Shown: positions 1 to 8,798 of the stretch, piece by piece
How the letters are laid out: every line of letters begins with the position of its first letter
Position numbering within the stretch: the first letter of the stretch is position 1
NCBI RefSeq assembly: GCF_009831625.1
Contig: NZ_WUUS01000001.1
Location: 310,301 to 374,300 of the forward strand
Reading direction: 5' to 3'
Origin: Halobaculum saliterrae
Lineage (GTDB): Archaea; Halobacteriota; Halobacteria; Halobacteriales; Haloferacaceae
Length of the DNA stretch: 64,000 nucleotides
The notes under the pieces: generated by a model
Database searches by the model: none
The model's input: only the letters and a program-made list of their open reading frames with translations
Told to the model about the DNA's origin: nothing
Program-made: the position numbers and the translations under genes

Positions 1-548
1 GTGATGTTCCCGCCGACGATGAGGACGGAGCCGACCTCGCTGATCGCGCGGCCGAAGCCCGCGAGCACCGCGGTCGCGATGCCGTAGCGCGCCTCCTTGA
101 TCACGACCAGCGCCGTGTCGAGGCGGGTGCCGCCGAGCACGCGAGCGGCGTCGCGGACGTTGTCGCTCACGCCGGTGATGGCCGCGAGACTGATCGCCGT
201 GATCGGCGGCGTCGCGAGCACGAACTGGGACATGATCATCGCCTCCTTGGTGAACACGAGATCCAGCGCGCCCAGCGGCCCCCGATTGGAGACGGCGAAC
301 AGGACGAGCAGCCCGACGACGACGCTCGGGAACCCCATTCCCGTGTTTATCACCGACTTCACGAACTGCTTTCCGGGGAAGTCGGTGAACCCCATCGCGA
401 GCGCGGCCGGGATGCTGAACAGCGTGCTCAGCGCCACCGCGATCACGCTCACGTACAGCGAGACGTAGACGACGCTGGGAACGTAGCCGTCCCGAAACGG
501 GAGATCGAGGAACCCCTGAAGCAGTCCGACGACCGGTTCGAGCGGCAC
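1..548 (-). CDS. tupB: Tungstate/molybdate ABC transporter permease (TupB-like), partial
   Basis: The reverse strand is open from a GTG at 548 to the left edge, so the 3' end of the gene lies outside the window. The translation is strongly hydrophobic, with several membrane helices. It ends, within the window, in a permease EAA-type loop ([16 protein letters not shown]) followed by [18 protein letters not shown], a stretch typical of TupB/WtpB permeases. The GTG lies 2 nt after the stop of the substrate-binding protein gene, so the two are very likely cotranscribed. The inferred role is the inner-membrane channel for tungstate or molybdate. A sulfate or phosphate permease is less likely given the tungstate-type binding protein and the ModE-like neighbour. 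Confidence 0.85.
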   Translation of the reverse strand, partial: MPLEPVVGLLQGFLDLPFRDGYVPSVVYVSLYVSVIAVALSTLFSIPAALAMGFTDFPGKQFVKSVINTGMGFPSVVVGLLVLFAVSNRGPLGALDLVFTKEAMIMSQFVLATPPITAISLAAITGVSDNVRDAARVLGGTRLDTALVVIKEARYGIATAVLAGFGRAISEVGSVLIVGGNI

Positions 549-550
549 GC

Positions 551-1513
551 TTACTCGCTGTCCGAGCTATTACTCCAGCCTTCCGGAACGTACTGCTGGA
601 AGTTCGGGTCCTCGGAGACCGCCTCGGGGAAGAACAACTGTTCGCCGTTGACCTGATAGTTCGAGATCGCGTCCTGGGTTCCGGGGCTCGTGATCCAGCC
701 GATGTACGCCATCGCGAGGTCGTAGTTCGCGTTCTCGTGCACACCGGGGTTGACCGCCATGATCCCGTACGGGTTCGCGAGGATCTCCGGGCCGTCCTCG
801 ATGGGACCCTGCACCAGAACGACGAGATCGATCTCCGAGCGCTGGGAGATGAACGTCCCGCGGTCCGAGAGCGTGTACGCGCCCTGCTGGGTGGCGACGT
901 TCAGCGCCTCGCCCATTCCGGTGCCGGTCTCCTGATACCAGTCGCCGCCGGGGTCGACCCCCGCGGCCTCCCAGAGGTTCAACTCCTTCGTGTGGGTTCC
1001 GGAGTTGTCGCCCCGCGAGACGAACGTCGCCCCCGCGTCCGCGATGGTCGCAAGCGCCTCTGTCGCGGAGTCCGCCCCCTCGATTCCCGCGGGGTCGTCC
1101 TCGGGCCCGACGATCACGAAGTCGTTGAACATCAGATCGCGACGATTGATCCCGTAGCCGTTGCGCATGAACTCGTCCTCGAGCCCGCGGGCGTGGACCA
1201 TCACCACGTCCGAGTCGCCGTTGCGGGCCGTCTCCAGCGCGGCGCCGGTCCCCTGCGCGACCGCGTCGACGGTCGCGCCGTACAGGTCCTCGAAGTCGGG
1301 GTGGATCTCGTCGAGCAGCCCCGTGTCGTACGTGCTCGTCGTCGTCGTGAGCGTCAGCGTCTCGCCGGCCACCCCGGGGCGCTGGTCGTCGCTCCGTCCG
1401 CCGCCGAGCCCCACACAGCCCGCGAGCGCGCCCGTGGCGCCGGTCGCCGTCGCGGCCAGAAACGCCCGCCTGCTCGCCGCCCCCTCGCGGCCGCCGGGAC
1501 GTTGTTTCGACAT
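551..1513 (-). CDS. tupA: Tungstate/molybdate-binding lipoprotein (TupA-like)
   Basis: This is a 320-residue periplasmic-type binding protein of an oxyanion ABC importer. The N-terminus has a twin-arginine motif (SRRAFL) and the lipobox LAGC, predicting Tat export and lipid anchoring outside the membrane. The mature part begins [16 protein letters not shown] and contains the [14 protein letters not shown] block, characteristic of the TupA/PBP-like-2 family. The start at 1513 was chosen because it gives the signal peptide directly, and a TATA-like element lies about 27 nt upstream, implying a leaderless transcript. The permease follows 2 nt downstream, and a ModE-type regulator is divergent. 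Specificity for tungstate over molybdate is inferred from family resemblance only. Confidence 0.88.
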   Translation of the reverse strand: MSKQRPGGREGAASRRAFLAATATGATGALAGCVGLGGGRSDDQRPGVAGETLTLTTTTSTYDTGLLDEIHPDFEDLYGATVDAVAQGTGAALETARNGDSDVVMVHARGLEDEFMRNGYGINRRDLMFNDFVIVGPEDDPAGIEGADSATEALATIADAGATFVSRGDNSGTHTKELNLWEAAGVDPGGDWYQETGTGMGEALNVATQQGAYTLSDRGTFISQRSEIDLVVLVQGPIEDGPEILANPYGIMAVNPGVHENANYDLAMAYIGWITSPGTQDAISNYQVNGEQLFFPEAVSEDPNFQQYVPEGWSNSSDSE

Positions 1514-1536
1514 GGAAACAACGATCGCCCACGACC

Positions 1537-1546
1537 GTATATACTT
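1537..1546 (-). promoter_or_regulatory. TATA box of the tupA-tupB operon
   Basis: An AT-rich GTATATAC core centred near 1541 stands out in GC-rich surroundings. It lies 27-28 nt upstream of the tupA start codon, the usual archaeal TATA-to-TSS distance for a leaderless mRNA. The 170-bp space up to the divergent ModE-like gene probably also holds the regulator's operator, although no clean palindrome was recognised. Confidence 0.6.
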
Positions 1547-1683
1547 GTGGGAATCGGTTACCTCAAATCGTATACACACAAATTCGAAACCGTTTTTGAT
1601 TTCAGCGCCCCGACAGCACAGCCGTGATCGAATAGAACCGCCGCACGCAACGGTTTTCCGCCGAGTCGCCGAACCGGTCGTCG

Positions 1684-2460
1684 ATGCGATCGAACGACGG
1701 GAGCGACGGGGACGGGTCCGGCGGCGACGGCGGCGCGGCGGGGTTCGAGGCGAGTCTCGTCGCCGCCGGCGTGACGTTCGACGGACGCGACGCGACGCTG
1801 TTGCGCGCGATCGCGGACGCGGGATCGGTGAGCGGCGCCGCGAGCGAGCTCGGCAGGTCCCGGGCGCGGGCGCTCTCGCGGCTGGAGACGCTGGAGGACG
1901 CCTTCGGCGACCTCGTCGAGCGGCGCCGCGGCGGCGCAGACGGCGGGGGAAGCAGGCTGACGCGGGGCGCGAGGGCGCTGCTCGCGCGGTTCGACCGCCT
2001 CGCCGCCGCACTCGCCGGGACGGCCGGCGCCGCGGAGTCCGTGTTCGAGGGGGTCGTCGAGGGGCGGGACGGCGAACTCGCGGTCGTCGACACCGACGCC
2101 GGGTCGCTGCGGGCGCTCGCGGTCGGCGACCCGGACCCGGCGGCGGGCGACCGCGTGCAGGTGAGCGTCCGCGCCGACGCCGTGACGCTCCACGACCCCG
2201 ACGGGACGCCCTCCGCGGACGCGACCAGCGCGAGAAACCGGTTCCCGGGCGACGCGATCGGGGTCGACCGCGGGGACGCCGTCGTGGATGTCCGCGTCGA
2301 CGTCGGCGCCGAGGAGCCCCTCGCTGCGCTGGTGACGGTGGACAGCGCCGACCGCCTCGGGCTGCACGAGGGCGGTGCGGTGGTCGCCTCGTTCAAGGCG
2401 ACGGCGACGCGGGCGACCCGGTCGAAGGCCGCCGGCGACGCGGACGAGCGGACCGAGTAG
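1684..2460 (+). CDS. ModE-type transcriptional regulator (HTH plus TOBE domain)
   Basis: This 258-residue protein has an N-terminal winged helix ([20 protein letters not shown], residues about 35-55) of the LysR/ModE type. Its C-terminal half resembles a TOBE/molybdopterin-binding domain ([18 protein letters not shown] and [14 protein letters not shown]). In the family, oxyanion binding by the TOBE part controls DNA binding of the N-terminal part. The gene is divergent from tupA, so it probably senses molybdate or tungstate and controls the importer. The start at 1684 was kept, because most upstream extension runs into the shared promoter region. Confidence 0.82.
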   Translation: MRSNDGSDGDGSGGDGGAAGFEASLVAAGVTFDGRDATLLRAIADAGSVSGAASELGRSRARALSRLETLEDAFGDLVERRRGGADGGGSRLTRGARALLARFDRLAAALAGTAGAAESVFEGVVEGRDGELAVVDTDAGSLRALAVGDPDPAAGDRVQVSVRADAVTLHDPDGTPSADATSARNRFPGDAIGVDRGDAVVDVRVDVGAEEPLAALVTVDSADRLGLHEGGAVVASFKATATRATRSKAAGDADERTE

Positions 2461-2476
2461 GGCTTCGGAACGGAAC

Positions 2477-3358
2477 TCAGAACTCGGCGCGCAGTTCCTC
2501 GAACTCGGCGAGGCGGTCGTCGAGCGCCGCCCTCGCCTCGTCGTCGATCGGGCGGTGGGGCGAGCGGGCGTGCCCCGCCGGCGCCCCGCGCTGACGCATC
2601 GCGTACTTCAGTCCGGGGATGCCGTACTCGCCGGTGACGGAGTGATCCAGATCGACGCACGCGGCGGTGAGTTCGCGAGCGCGCCCGTCGTCGCCGGCCT
2701 CGTGGGCCCCGTAGATCGCGGTCGTCGCCTCCGGCGCGATGTTGGCGAGCGCGAGCACGCCGCCGGTTCCGCCGGCCGCGAGCGCCTGTCCGAGGACGCC
2801 GCCCGAGCCGACCATGAGGTCGAAGTCCGCGTCCGCGGTGCGCTCGCGGATCCGCTGGAACGCCGCGATGTCGCCCGAGGAGTCCTTCATGCCGGCCACG
2901 TTCGGATGCTCGGCGAGCCGGCCGACCGTCTCCGGGTCCAGACCCGTGTCGGTGAACACGGGGACGGAGTAGAGGTACACCGGGATCGGCGACTCGTCGG
3001 CGACCTCCCGGTAGTACGCCTCGAGCGTCGCCTGATCGTGGCCGTAGTAGAACGGCGTGACCACGAGCGCGGCGTCGGCCCCGACGTCGGCGGCGGACTC
3101 GGTCGCCGCGAGCGTCTCCCGCTTCCCGGGGCTGCCCGTGCCGGCCAGCACGGGCACCGAGGCCTCGTCGGCGACGACCTCGATCGTGCGGGCGCGCTCC
3201 TCGGCGGTCATCAGTTCGGCCTCGCTGTTCGACCCGCAGGGGACGAGGAAGTCGACCCCGCGGGACTCGACCCAGCCGACGAGGTCCCGCAGGGCGGCCT
3301 CGTCGAGGGCTCCGTCGGCGTCGAACGGCGTGACGAGCGGCGGTCCGGTACCGTGCAT
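2477..3358 (-). CDS. Dihydrodipicolinate synthase / N-acetylneuraminate lyase family aldolase
   Basis: This 293-residue TIM-barrel class I aldolase starts at MHGTGPPLVTPF, the usual N-terminal strand of the family, which fixes the start at 3358 although an in-frame ATG lies 24 nt upstream. The Schiff-base lysine is in GMKDSSGD, and the tyrosine strand is PVYLYSVP. The usual GTTGE substrate motif is replaced by GSNSEAE, so annotation as DapA (lysine synthesis) is not secure. A 2-keto-3-deoxy-sugar-acid aldolase is equally possible. The gene stands alone and faces the ModE-like gene tail to tail, 16 bp apart. Confidence 0.8.
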   Translation of the reverse strand: MHGTGPPLVTPFDADGALDEAALRDLVGWVESRGVDFLVPCGSNSEAELMTAEERARTIEVVADEASVPVLAGTGSPGKRETLAATESAADVGADAALVVTPFYYGHDQATLEAYYREVADESPIPVYLYSVPVFTDTGLDPETVGRLAEHPNVAGMKDSSGDIAAFQRIRERTADADFDLMVGSGGVLGQALAAGGTGGVLALANIAPEATTAIYGAHEAGDDGRARELTAACVDLDHSVTGEYGIPGLKYAMRQRGAPAGHARSPHRPIDDEARAALDDRLAEFEELRAEF

Positions 3359-3753
3359 ACGAGGTGGGTCGACAGCCCGCATCAAGAGCGTTCCCGTCGA
3401 CTCCAGAGGACGCCCGTCGAGGGGCACGACGCCGCGGCCGGGATCGGGTCGTGCGGGCGTCTGACGCACCGCTTCCGTCTGACGCGTCTTTATGAGACGG
3501 GAGACGAAGTCGCCCGATGGGCGCGAGAACGTCCGCCGACGGCCGATCCCCATCGCGAACCGGATCGCGACGGCGCGTCGCTTCGAACGCCTCACACGCT
3601 CGATCCGGAATCCGCGCCGCGGGCGCGTGGACCCCCCGACGTTCGCCCGTCAGGGCTCCGCCCTGCCTCTTTCCCCCTCTCCGGACGGTCCGCAGACCGC
3701 CGAGCGACGGCTGCCTCGTCGTCGATACGCTCGATCGGCGACCGTCCCGTCGC
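3359..3753. other. Intergenic region without a convincing gene
   Basis: These 395 bp lie between the aldolase and the TrkA-like gene, both on the minus strand. Only arginine-rich antisense-type reading frames occur here. A CATAAAG element near 3488-3495 lies inside a short inverted repeat (CGTCT and AGACG, 3485-3499) and could serve as a promoter for the aldolase with a leader of about 100 nt. Confidence 0.4.
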
Positions 3754-4410
3754 TCAGCCCTCGAGCAGCGCCGTGCGAACGTCGTCGATGCGCTCGGTCT
3801 CGGCGAGCACGGCGAGTCGGTCGCCGGCCTCGACGGCGGTGCCGGGCAGCGGGATCGTCAGCGGCTCCCTGGCGCGACCGTGGGCGTACACGCGCCCCCC
3901 GTCGACGGCGAGGTCGTTGACGTGTCTGCCGATCACGCCGGAGTCGTCGTCGACCATGATCGTCACGAGCTGGAGCCGCTCGGTGAGGTCGCTGATGGCG
4001 TTGAAGTCGCCGCCGAGCATGGCGGTCTTCGCGCCGGCGGCGCCGAGACGCTCCGGGTAGATGATCTCGTCGACCGCGCGCTCGAACTCGTCGTAGATCT
4101 CCTCGTGGAAGTCCTCGGAGACGCGCATCACGGTCCGACAGTCGCTCAGCTCCGTCGCCTCCATGCAGATCTCGAAGTTCAGCTTCGGGTCGCCGGTGAT
4201 CGCCCCGACCGCGTCGGCGTCGGCGACGCCGGCCTCGGCGAGCACCGACGGGTTCGAGCCGTCGCCCTCGACGACCCGGATCCCGCGGGACTGCGCGCGC
4301 TCGACCTTCACGTGGTCGTTATCGACGACTGTCACGTCGTGTCCCTCCTCGTCGAGCACCCGCGCGGTACGGGCGCCGACCCGGCCGTACCCCACGATGA
4401 CGATGTCCAT
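3754..4410 (-). CDS. TrkA-type potassium channel/transporter regulatory protein (RCK_N + RCK_C)
   Basis: This 218-residue cytosolic protein starts with a Rossmann NAD-binding site (IVGYGRVGARTA; acidic residue in VVDND) and continues as a RCK_N domain to about residue 125. A RCK_C domain follows (GVIGRHVNDLAV, then GDRLAVLAE). Such proteins gate K+ uptake systems in response to nucleotides. No transporter gene lies next to it in this window, so the partner must be encoded elsewhere. The length matches the TrkA single-module form. Confidence 0.88.
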   Translation of the reverse strand: MDIVIVGYGRVGARTARVLDEEGHDVTVVDNDHVKVERAQSRGIRVVEGDGSNPSVLAEAGVADADAVGAITGDPKLNFEICMEATELSDCRTVMRVSEDFHEEIYDEFERAVDEIIYPERLGAAGAKTAMLGGDFNAISDLTERLQLVTIMVDDDSGVIGRHVNDLAVDGGRVYAHGRAREPLTIPLPGTAVEAGDRLAVLAETERIDDVRTALLEG

Positions 4411-4537
4411 GTCATGCTATGCTACGTCATACCACATAGCGCTGTCGCCGAACGGGGCCGACGAAGCCCTCCCACGGAGCCCCCACGCTAACACGGGACA
4501 CGTCTCGCTTTTGCGTCTCCGTCGCCTGCGTGTGGCT

Positions 4538-5146
4538 ATGATGGCGACGACCCACGTCCTCGCGGGCGTGGTCGTCGGGCTCGGGACGCTGGCGCTCGTG
4601 CCGGAGGCCGGACCGGTGGTCCTCGCGGGGGCGCTGGGCGGGCTCGCGCCCGACCTCGACCTGCTGGGCGACCACCGGAAGGACCTCCACTTTCCGGGGT
4701 ACGGCAGCGCCGCCGCCGCGGTGGCGGTCCTCGTCGCGGCGGCGGCCCCGTCGCCGGCGACGCTGTCGGTCGCGACGTTCCTCGTCGCGGCCGCGGTCCA
4801 CGCCGTCTCGGACGTCGTCGGCGGGGACCTCACGCTTCGCCCGTGGGAGGCGACGGGGGATCGGGCCGTGTACGAGCACGTCCGCGGGAGGTGGCATCGG
4901 CCGCGGCGGTGGATCCGCTACGACGGCGCCCCGGAGGACTTCCTCGTCGGCGTCGCGCTCGCGCTCCCGGCGCTGGCGACGCTCGACGGTCCCGCCCGCT
5001 GGGGGATCGCGGGCGTGCTCGTCGTCTCCGCGGGCTACGCGCTCGTGCGTCGGTCGCTGGTCGACGCCGGCGAGCGCCTCGTCGCGGCCGCGCCCGACCC
5101 CGTGCTCGCGGCGGTCCCGGAGACGCTGATCGAGGACCTGCGGTGA
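4538..5146 (+). CDS. Membrane-bound metal-dependent hydrolase-like protein (YdjM/DUF457 type)
   Basis: This protein of about 202 residues begins MMATTHVLAGVVVGLGT. An early H, then GGLAPDLDLLGDHRKDLHFPG, gives the H...PDxD...HR pattern of the YdjM/DUF457 family, followed by about four hydrophobic segments. These proteins are predicted integral-membrane metal hydrolases, but their substrates are not established. Two tandem ATGs (4538 and 4541) are both acceptable starts. The gene stands alone; the next gene begins 41 nt downstream. Confidence 0.7.
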   Translation: MMATTHVLAGVVVGLGTLALVPEAGPVVLAGALGGLAPDLDLLGDHRKDLHFPGYGSAAAAVAVLVAAAAPSPATLSVATFLVAAAVHAVSDVVGGDLTLRPWEATGDRAVYEHVRGRWHRPRRWIRYDGAPEDFLVGVALALPALATLDGPARWGIAGVLVVSAGYALVRRSLVDAGERLVAAAPDPVLAAVPETLIEDLR

Positions 5147-5187
5147 CGACCGGTCCACGGCCGGCAGCCTGATATCCGTCCGAGCGA

Positions 5188-6243
5188 GTGTTCAACCCAG
5201 TAGTGTCGTCTCTCTCGTCTTCGATCGTCACGGCCGGGTTCGACGCGCTCCCCGTCGAGATCGCCGTCATCTCGGCCGACGGAACGATCGTGCTGGTGAA
5301 CGACGCCTGGCGTCGGTTCGCCGACGAGAACCACGGGAGCCATCCCGACTACTGGGTCGGTGAGAACTACCTGGAGATCGGAGAGCAAGCGTTCTCCGAC
5401 CCGTACGCGAGCGATTCAATCGAGGGGCTCCGCGCGATACTCGGCGGAGTCGATGAACCGTTGCGGGTCGACTACCCGTGCCACTCTCCCGACGATCACC
5501 GGTGGTTCGCGCTCGAGGCCGCGGCGTTCACCCTGGACGGGGACCGGTACGCGCTCGTCGTTCACCACGATATCACCGCACAGAAGCTCGCCGAGCAACG
5601 GTCCGCGGCCCGAGAGAAGCAGTTGGAGACGCTGGTGGGCGTGCTCAGCCATGACATCCGGAACCCGCTGAACGTGATCGAGGGGTACGCCGACCTGCTG
5701 GCGGCGGAGATCGAGGGAGACGAACGTATCGACGCCATCCGGCGAGCCGCGCTCCGGATCTCCGAGATCGCGGAGGCGACGTTGGCGTTCACGGAGAGCG
5801 GTGCGCTGTCGACGGTCGAGCCCGTCAGAGTGTCCGACCTGGCGCGGGACGCGTGGGAGATGGTGGCGACCGCGGACGCGACGCTGACGGTCGAGCGAAC
5901 GGCCACCATCCACGGCGACCGGTCGCTCCTCCTGCAGTTGCTCGAGAACCTCTTTCGCAACGCCGTCACCCACGCCGGCCCCGATCCCGCCGTCCGGGTC
6001 GGGTCGCTTCCGGACGGCTTCTACGTCGAGGACGACGGCCCGGGGGTTCCCGAGGACCTCCGCGATCGAGCCGTGGAGGCCGACTTCTCGACGGCCGGAA
6101 CCGGCGGACTGGGGCTGGCGATCGTACAAGCGGTCGTCCAGGCACACGGCGGAACGCTGACGATCACGGACGCCGATGGCGGCGGCGCGCGCTTCGAGAT
6201 CAGCGGCGTCGATGTCGCACCCGAACGGGCGACGCCCGAGTGA
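5188..6243 (+). CDS. PAS-domain sensor histidine kinase
   Basis: This 351-residue cytosolic kinase has an N-terminal PAS domain (about residues 15-130; VEIAVISADGTIVLVND) followed by an H-box (LSHDIRNPLNVIEGY, about residue 155). The HATPase domain shows an N-box (LLENLFRNAVTHAG), G1 (EDDGPGVPE) and G2 (GTGGLGLAIV). There is no membrane segment and no receiver domain. It starts with GTG at 5188, and a GTG 15 nt later is also possible. No response regulator is adjacent, which is common for haloarchaeal orphan kinases. Confidence 0.9.
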   Translation: MFNPVVSSLSSSIVTAGFDALPVEIAVISADGTIVLVNDAWRRFADENHGSHPDYWVGENYLEIGEQAFSDPYASDSIEGLRAILGGVDEPLRVDYPCHSPDDHRWFALEAAAFTLDGDRYALVVHHDITAQKLAEQRSAAREKQLETLVGVLSHDIRNPLNVIEGYADLLAAEIEGDERIDAIRRAALRISEIAEATLAFTESGALSTVEPVRVSDLARDAWEMVATADATLTVERTATIHGDRSLLLQLLENLFRNAVTHAGPDPAVRVGSLPDGFYVEDDGPGVPEDLRDRAVEADFSTAGTGGLGLAIVQAVVQAHGGTLTITDADGGGARFEISGVDVAPERATPE

Positions 6244-6309
6244 CCAGCGGCGACGACACCGGCGACGGCGGTCTGGGTACTTTTTGCGCCGGCGTCCCCA
6301 GCCGACGGC

Positions 6310-6768
6310 ATGGAGAAGGTATCCCTCGCGGACGGGTTCGACTCCTTCGAGGAGCCGTGGTCGCCGCGCCTCGCCGCCGAGTTGAACGGGCAGGCCGTGA
6401 AGCTCGCCCGCCTCGACGGCGAGTTCGTCTGGCACAGCCACCCCGACGCCGACGAGCTGTTCTGGGTGATCGAGGGCGGCCCGCTGGACGTCGAGTTCCG
6501 CGACGCCCCGACCGAGACCCTGTCGCCCGGCGAACTGCTCGTCGTCCCCGCGGGCGTCGAACACCGACCCGTCGCGCGCGAGGAGGCCGAGGTGGCGCTG
6601 TTCGAGCCGTCCGGCACCGAGAACACCGGCGACGCCGGCGATACGGGCGACGACCGGGCGAACGACGTGACGGAACTGGAACCGGGCGTGAGCCGAGGAC
6701 GGATCGGCGTCGAGATCGGGGACGGTGAGAGCAGAAACGGCGGGGAGAACGACGAAGCCAGTCGGTGA
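6310..6768 (+). CDS. Small cupin-domain protein
   Basis: This 152-residue protein has a single cupin barrel at about residues 30-100. Metal-binding motif 1 is WHSHPDADELFWVIEGG (H, H, E), and motif 2 is VVPAGVEHRPV (H). The C-terminal 45 residues are acidic and low-complexity. The metal centre looks intact, so it may be an isomerase, dioxygenase or metal-dependent sensor; nothing narrows the substrate. The start ATG is preceded by a T-rich stretch and the spacing suits a short leader. Confidence 0.8.
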   Translation: MEKVSLADGFDSFEEPWSPRLAAELNGQAVKLARLDGEFVWHSHPDADELFWVIEGGPLDVEFRDAPTETLSPGELLVVPAGVEHRPVAREEAEVALFEPSGTENTGDAGDTGDDRANDVTELEPGVSRGRIGVEIGDGESRNGGENDEASR

Positions 6769-6841
6769 CACGGGGGCGAGAAGGCGCCCGGTAACATCGA
6801 TGTCAGCGATCGGCTAAGTGGCCGGCGACCGTACCACTGGT

Positions 6842-7495
6842 ATGGCAACAGACGACCACGACACCGAGGTACCCGCGGACCAGTCGGACGTCCCCGTGAC
6901 CGCCGAGCGACCCGACGACAGCGTGCTGCGGACGACCGGCACCGACCACATCACGCTCATCGGGAGCAACGAGGAGGAGACGGTGAAGTTCTACCGCGAC
7001 GTGCTCGGGATGCCGCTGGTGATGCGCCAGCCGAACCTCGACGCGCCCGAGGTGACGCACCTGTTCTTCGACAGCGGCGACGGGCGCATCATCACGTTCT
7101 TCGTCGAGGAGGACCGCGAGAACGCCCCCGGCCAGCGGCCCGGCGTCGGCGCGGTCCACCACCTCGCCTTCTCGATCGAGGCCGAGGAACTGCCCGAGAT
7201 CAAGTCGGCGCTCTCGGAGCACGGCCACCGCTACAGCGAGTTCGACCGCGGCGCGTTCCACTCGCTGTACACCCGCGACCACAACGGCCTCACCATCGAA
7301 CTCGTCGTCGACAAGTACGAACTGCCCGACGACCGCCGCGGCGAGGTGATGGCGCTCGCGCAGTCGAAGCGCGTCGCCGCCGGCGCGAGCTACGTCGACG
7401 ACGAGCACATGGAGGCGGCCATCGACGAGCTCGGGCTCGACGTGGTGCGAAACGAGGTCCCCGACGCCGCGACGGGAACCGGGATCGACGGATAG
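6842..7495 (+). CDS. VOC-superfamily protein (glyoxalase/ring-cleaving dioxygenase type)
   Basis: This protein of about 217 residues starts at ATG 6842; a GTG 24 nt upstream is in frame but has no better support. The vicinal-oxygen-chelate fold shows DHITL, VHHLAF and GLTIELV, which supply the likely His, His, Glu metal ligands. The C-terminal 60 residues form a helical extension (MALAQSKRVAAGASYVDDEH). Family members include extradiol dioxygenases and glyoxalase I; the reaction cannot be chosen from sequence. It is a monocistronic gene. Confidence 0.78.
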   Translation: MATDDHDTEVPADQSDVPVTAERPDDSVLRTTGTDHITLIGSNEEETVKFYRDVLGMPLVMRQPNLDAPEVTHLFFDSGDGRIITFFVEEDRENAPGQRPGVGAVHHLAFSIEAEELPEIKSALSEHGHRYSEFDRGAFHSLYTRDHNGLTIELVVDKYELPDDRRGEVMALAQSKRVAAGASYVDDEHMEAAIDELGLDVVRNEVPDAATGTGIDG

Positions 7496-7703
7496 GACCA
7501 CTCGATCGAGAGATCGGTCGGTGTATCGATCACGGCCCCGCCGACTGCATACCGTTCTCGACCGGCACTGACCTCATCGTCCCCGAGCCGACTGGCTCGC
7601 CGCGGGCGGGCAAGCCGCCGCGCTCGACGAGATCTTAAGTAGCGAGAGTATCGCAGCCGATTTATCCGGACCGCATAGACTCAAATGAGTGTCATATTAG
7701 ACA

Positions 7704-7716
7704 GAATATTTATAGG
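7704..7716 (+). promoter_or_regulatory. TATA-like element upstream of the UbiA-family gene
   Basis: An AATATTTATAG core lies in a short AT-rich island (about 7680-7718) in the otherwise GC-rich 283-bp gap between the VOC gene and the prenyltransferase. A start of transcription near 7740 would give a leader of about 40 nt to the ATG at 7779. Nothing else was recognised in the gap. Confidence 0.5.
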
Positions 7717-7778
7717 ATCGGCTGGGTGGTACCGCCAAGGCACGCCGGCGGGGTCGCCGTCGGTCGATCCACTGACAC

Positions 7779-8714
7779 ATGTCCCACGAACCAACCTACG
7801 CGCCGGAGGAGGGCGGCGCGACCGGACGGAGGAGTCGGATCGTCGACCTGTTGACCACGTACGGCGAGCGCGCCGGAAACGCGCTCGTGTACAGCTCCGC
7901 GTATCTGGCGGCGATCGCGATGACCGAGGTGGCGATCGCGATGGTGTTGCTGTCGCTGCCGCCGAACCCGGCTCCCGTGGTCGTCGGACTGGTGACGTTC
8001 GCGGTGTACACGAACGACCGGGTCGCCGACGCGGACACCGACGCGGTCTCGGACCCCGATCGGTCGGCGTTCGTTCGGCGACACCGCGGCACCCTCTACC
8101 TGTTGGCGTCGGTGGCGTACGGCCTCGCCGTTGCGATCTCGGTGCTCGGCGGTCCCGTCGCCCTTGCCGTGACGCTGCTTCCCGGGGCGTTCTGGGTGGC
8201 GTACGCCGCCGACTGGGTTCCGAACCTCGCCCCGAGGCTCCGCCGACTGAAGGAGGTGCTCGTCGTCAACTCCCTCGTCGTCGCGCTCGCGTGGGCGACG
8301 ACGGTGACCGCCCTTCCGGTCGCGTTCACCGACGCGGCGGTCACCCCGGCGACGGCAGTGGTGTTCGCGTACTTCCTGCTCCGGTCGTTCGTGGACACCG
8401 AGATCCCGAACGTCGGGGACGTCGAGGCCGACCGCGCGACCGACGTGGCGACGCTGCCGGTCGCGTTCGGCGTCCCGGCGACGCGACGGGCGCTGTACTG
8501 CGTCGACCTGTTCACGGTCGGTCTCGTCGGCGTGGCGGCGTCGACGGGCGTGCTACGGGCCGGACCCGCGGTCGCGCTCGGCGTCGGGGTGGCGTACTCG
8601 CTGGTCGTCACCGGCCTGCTCGGTCGCGCGGACGACGACGCGGTCGCGCTCGCCTCGGAGTGCGAGTACCTCGTCGTCGCGGCCGCGCTGGTCGGGCCGC
8701 TTCTCATCGCGTGA
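7779..8714 (+). CDS. UbiA-family prenyltransferase
   Basis: This 311-residue integral membrane protein has about eight or nine hydrophobic segments. Two aspartate-rich motifs bind Mg-prenyl diphosphate in this family: NDRVADADTD (about residue 73) and DTEIPNVGDVEADR (about residue 205). Haloarchaeal members make menaquinone, archaeal ether lipids (geranylgeranylglyceryl phosphate to DGGGP) or carotenoids. The neighbours do not indicate which. The start codon is supported by its position 40 nt after a predicted TSS. Confidence 0.88.
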   Translation: MSHEPTYAPEEGGATGRRSRIVDLLTTYGERAGNALVYSSAYLAAIAMTEVAIAMVLLSLPPNPAPVVVGLVTFAVYTNDRVADADTDAVSDPDRSAFVRRHRGTLYLLASVAYGLAVAISVLGGPVALAVTLLPGAFWVAYAADWVPNLAPRLRRLKEVLVVNSLVVALAWATTVTALPVAFTDAAVTPATAVVFAYFLLRSFVDTEIPNVGDVEADRATDVATLPVAFGVPATRRALYCVDLFTVGLVGVAASTGVLRAGPAVALGVGVAYSLVVTGLLGRADDDAVALASECEYLVVAAALVGPLLIA

Positions 8715-8798
8715 GCGGGCCGTCCCCCGATCTGCGGGATCGTCGCGCGGCGCGTGACGACGGAATTTATTACGGTTCCCCCCACAGCAGGAGGGGAC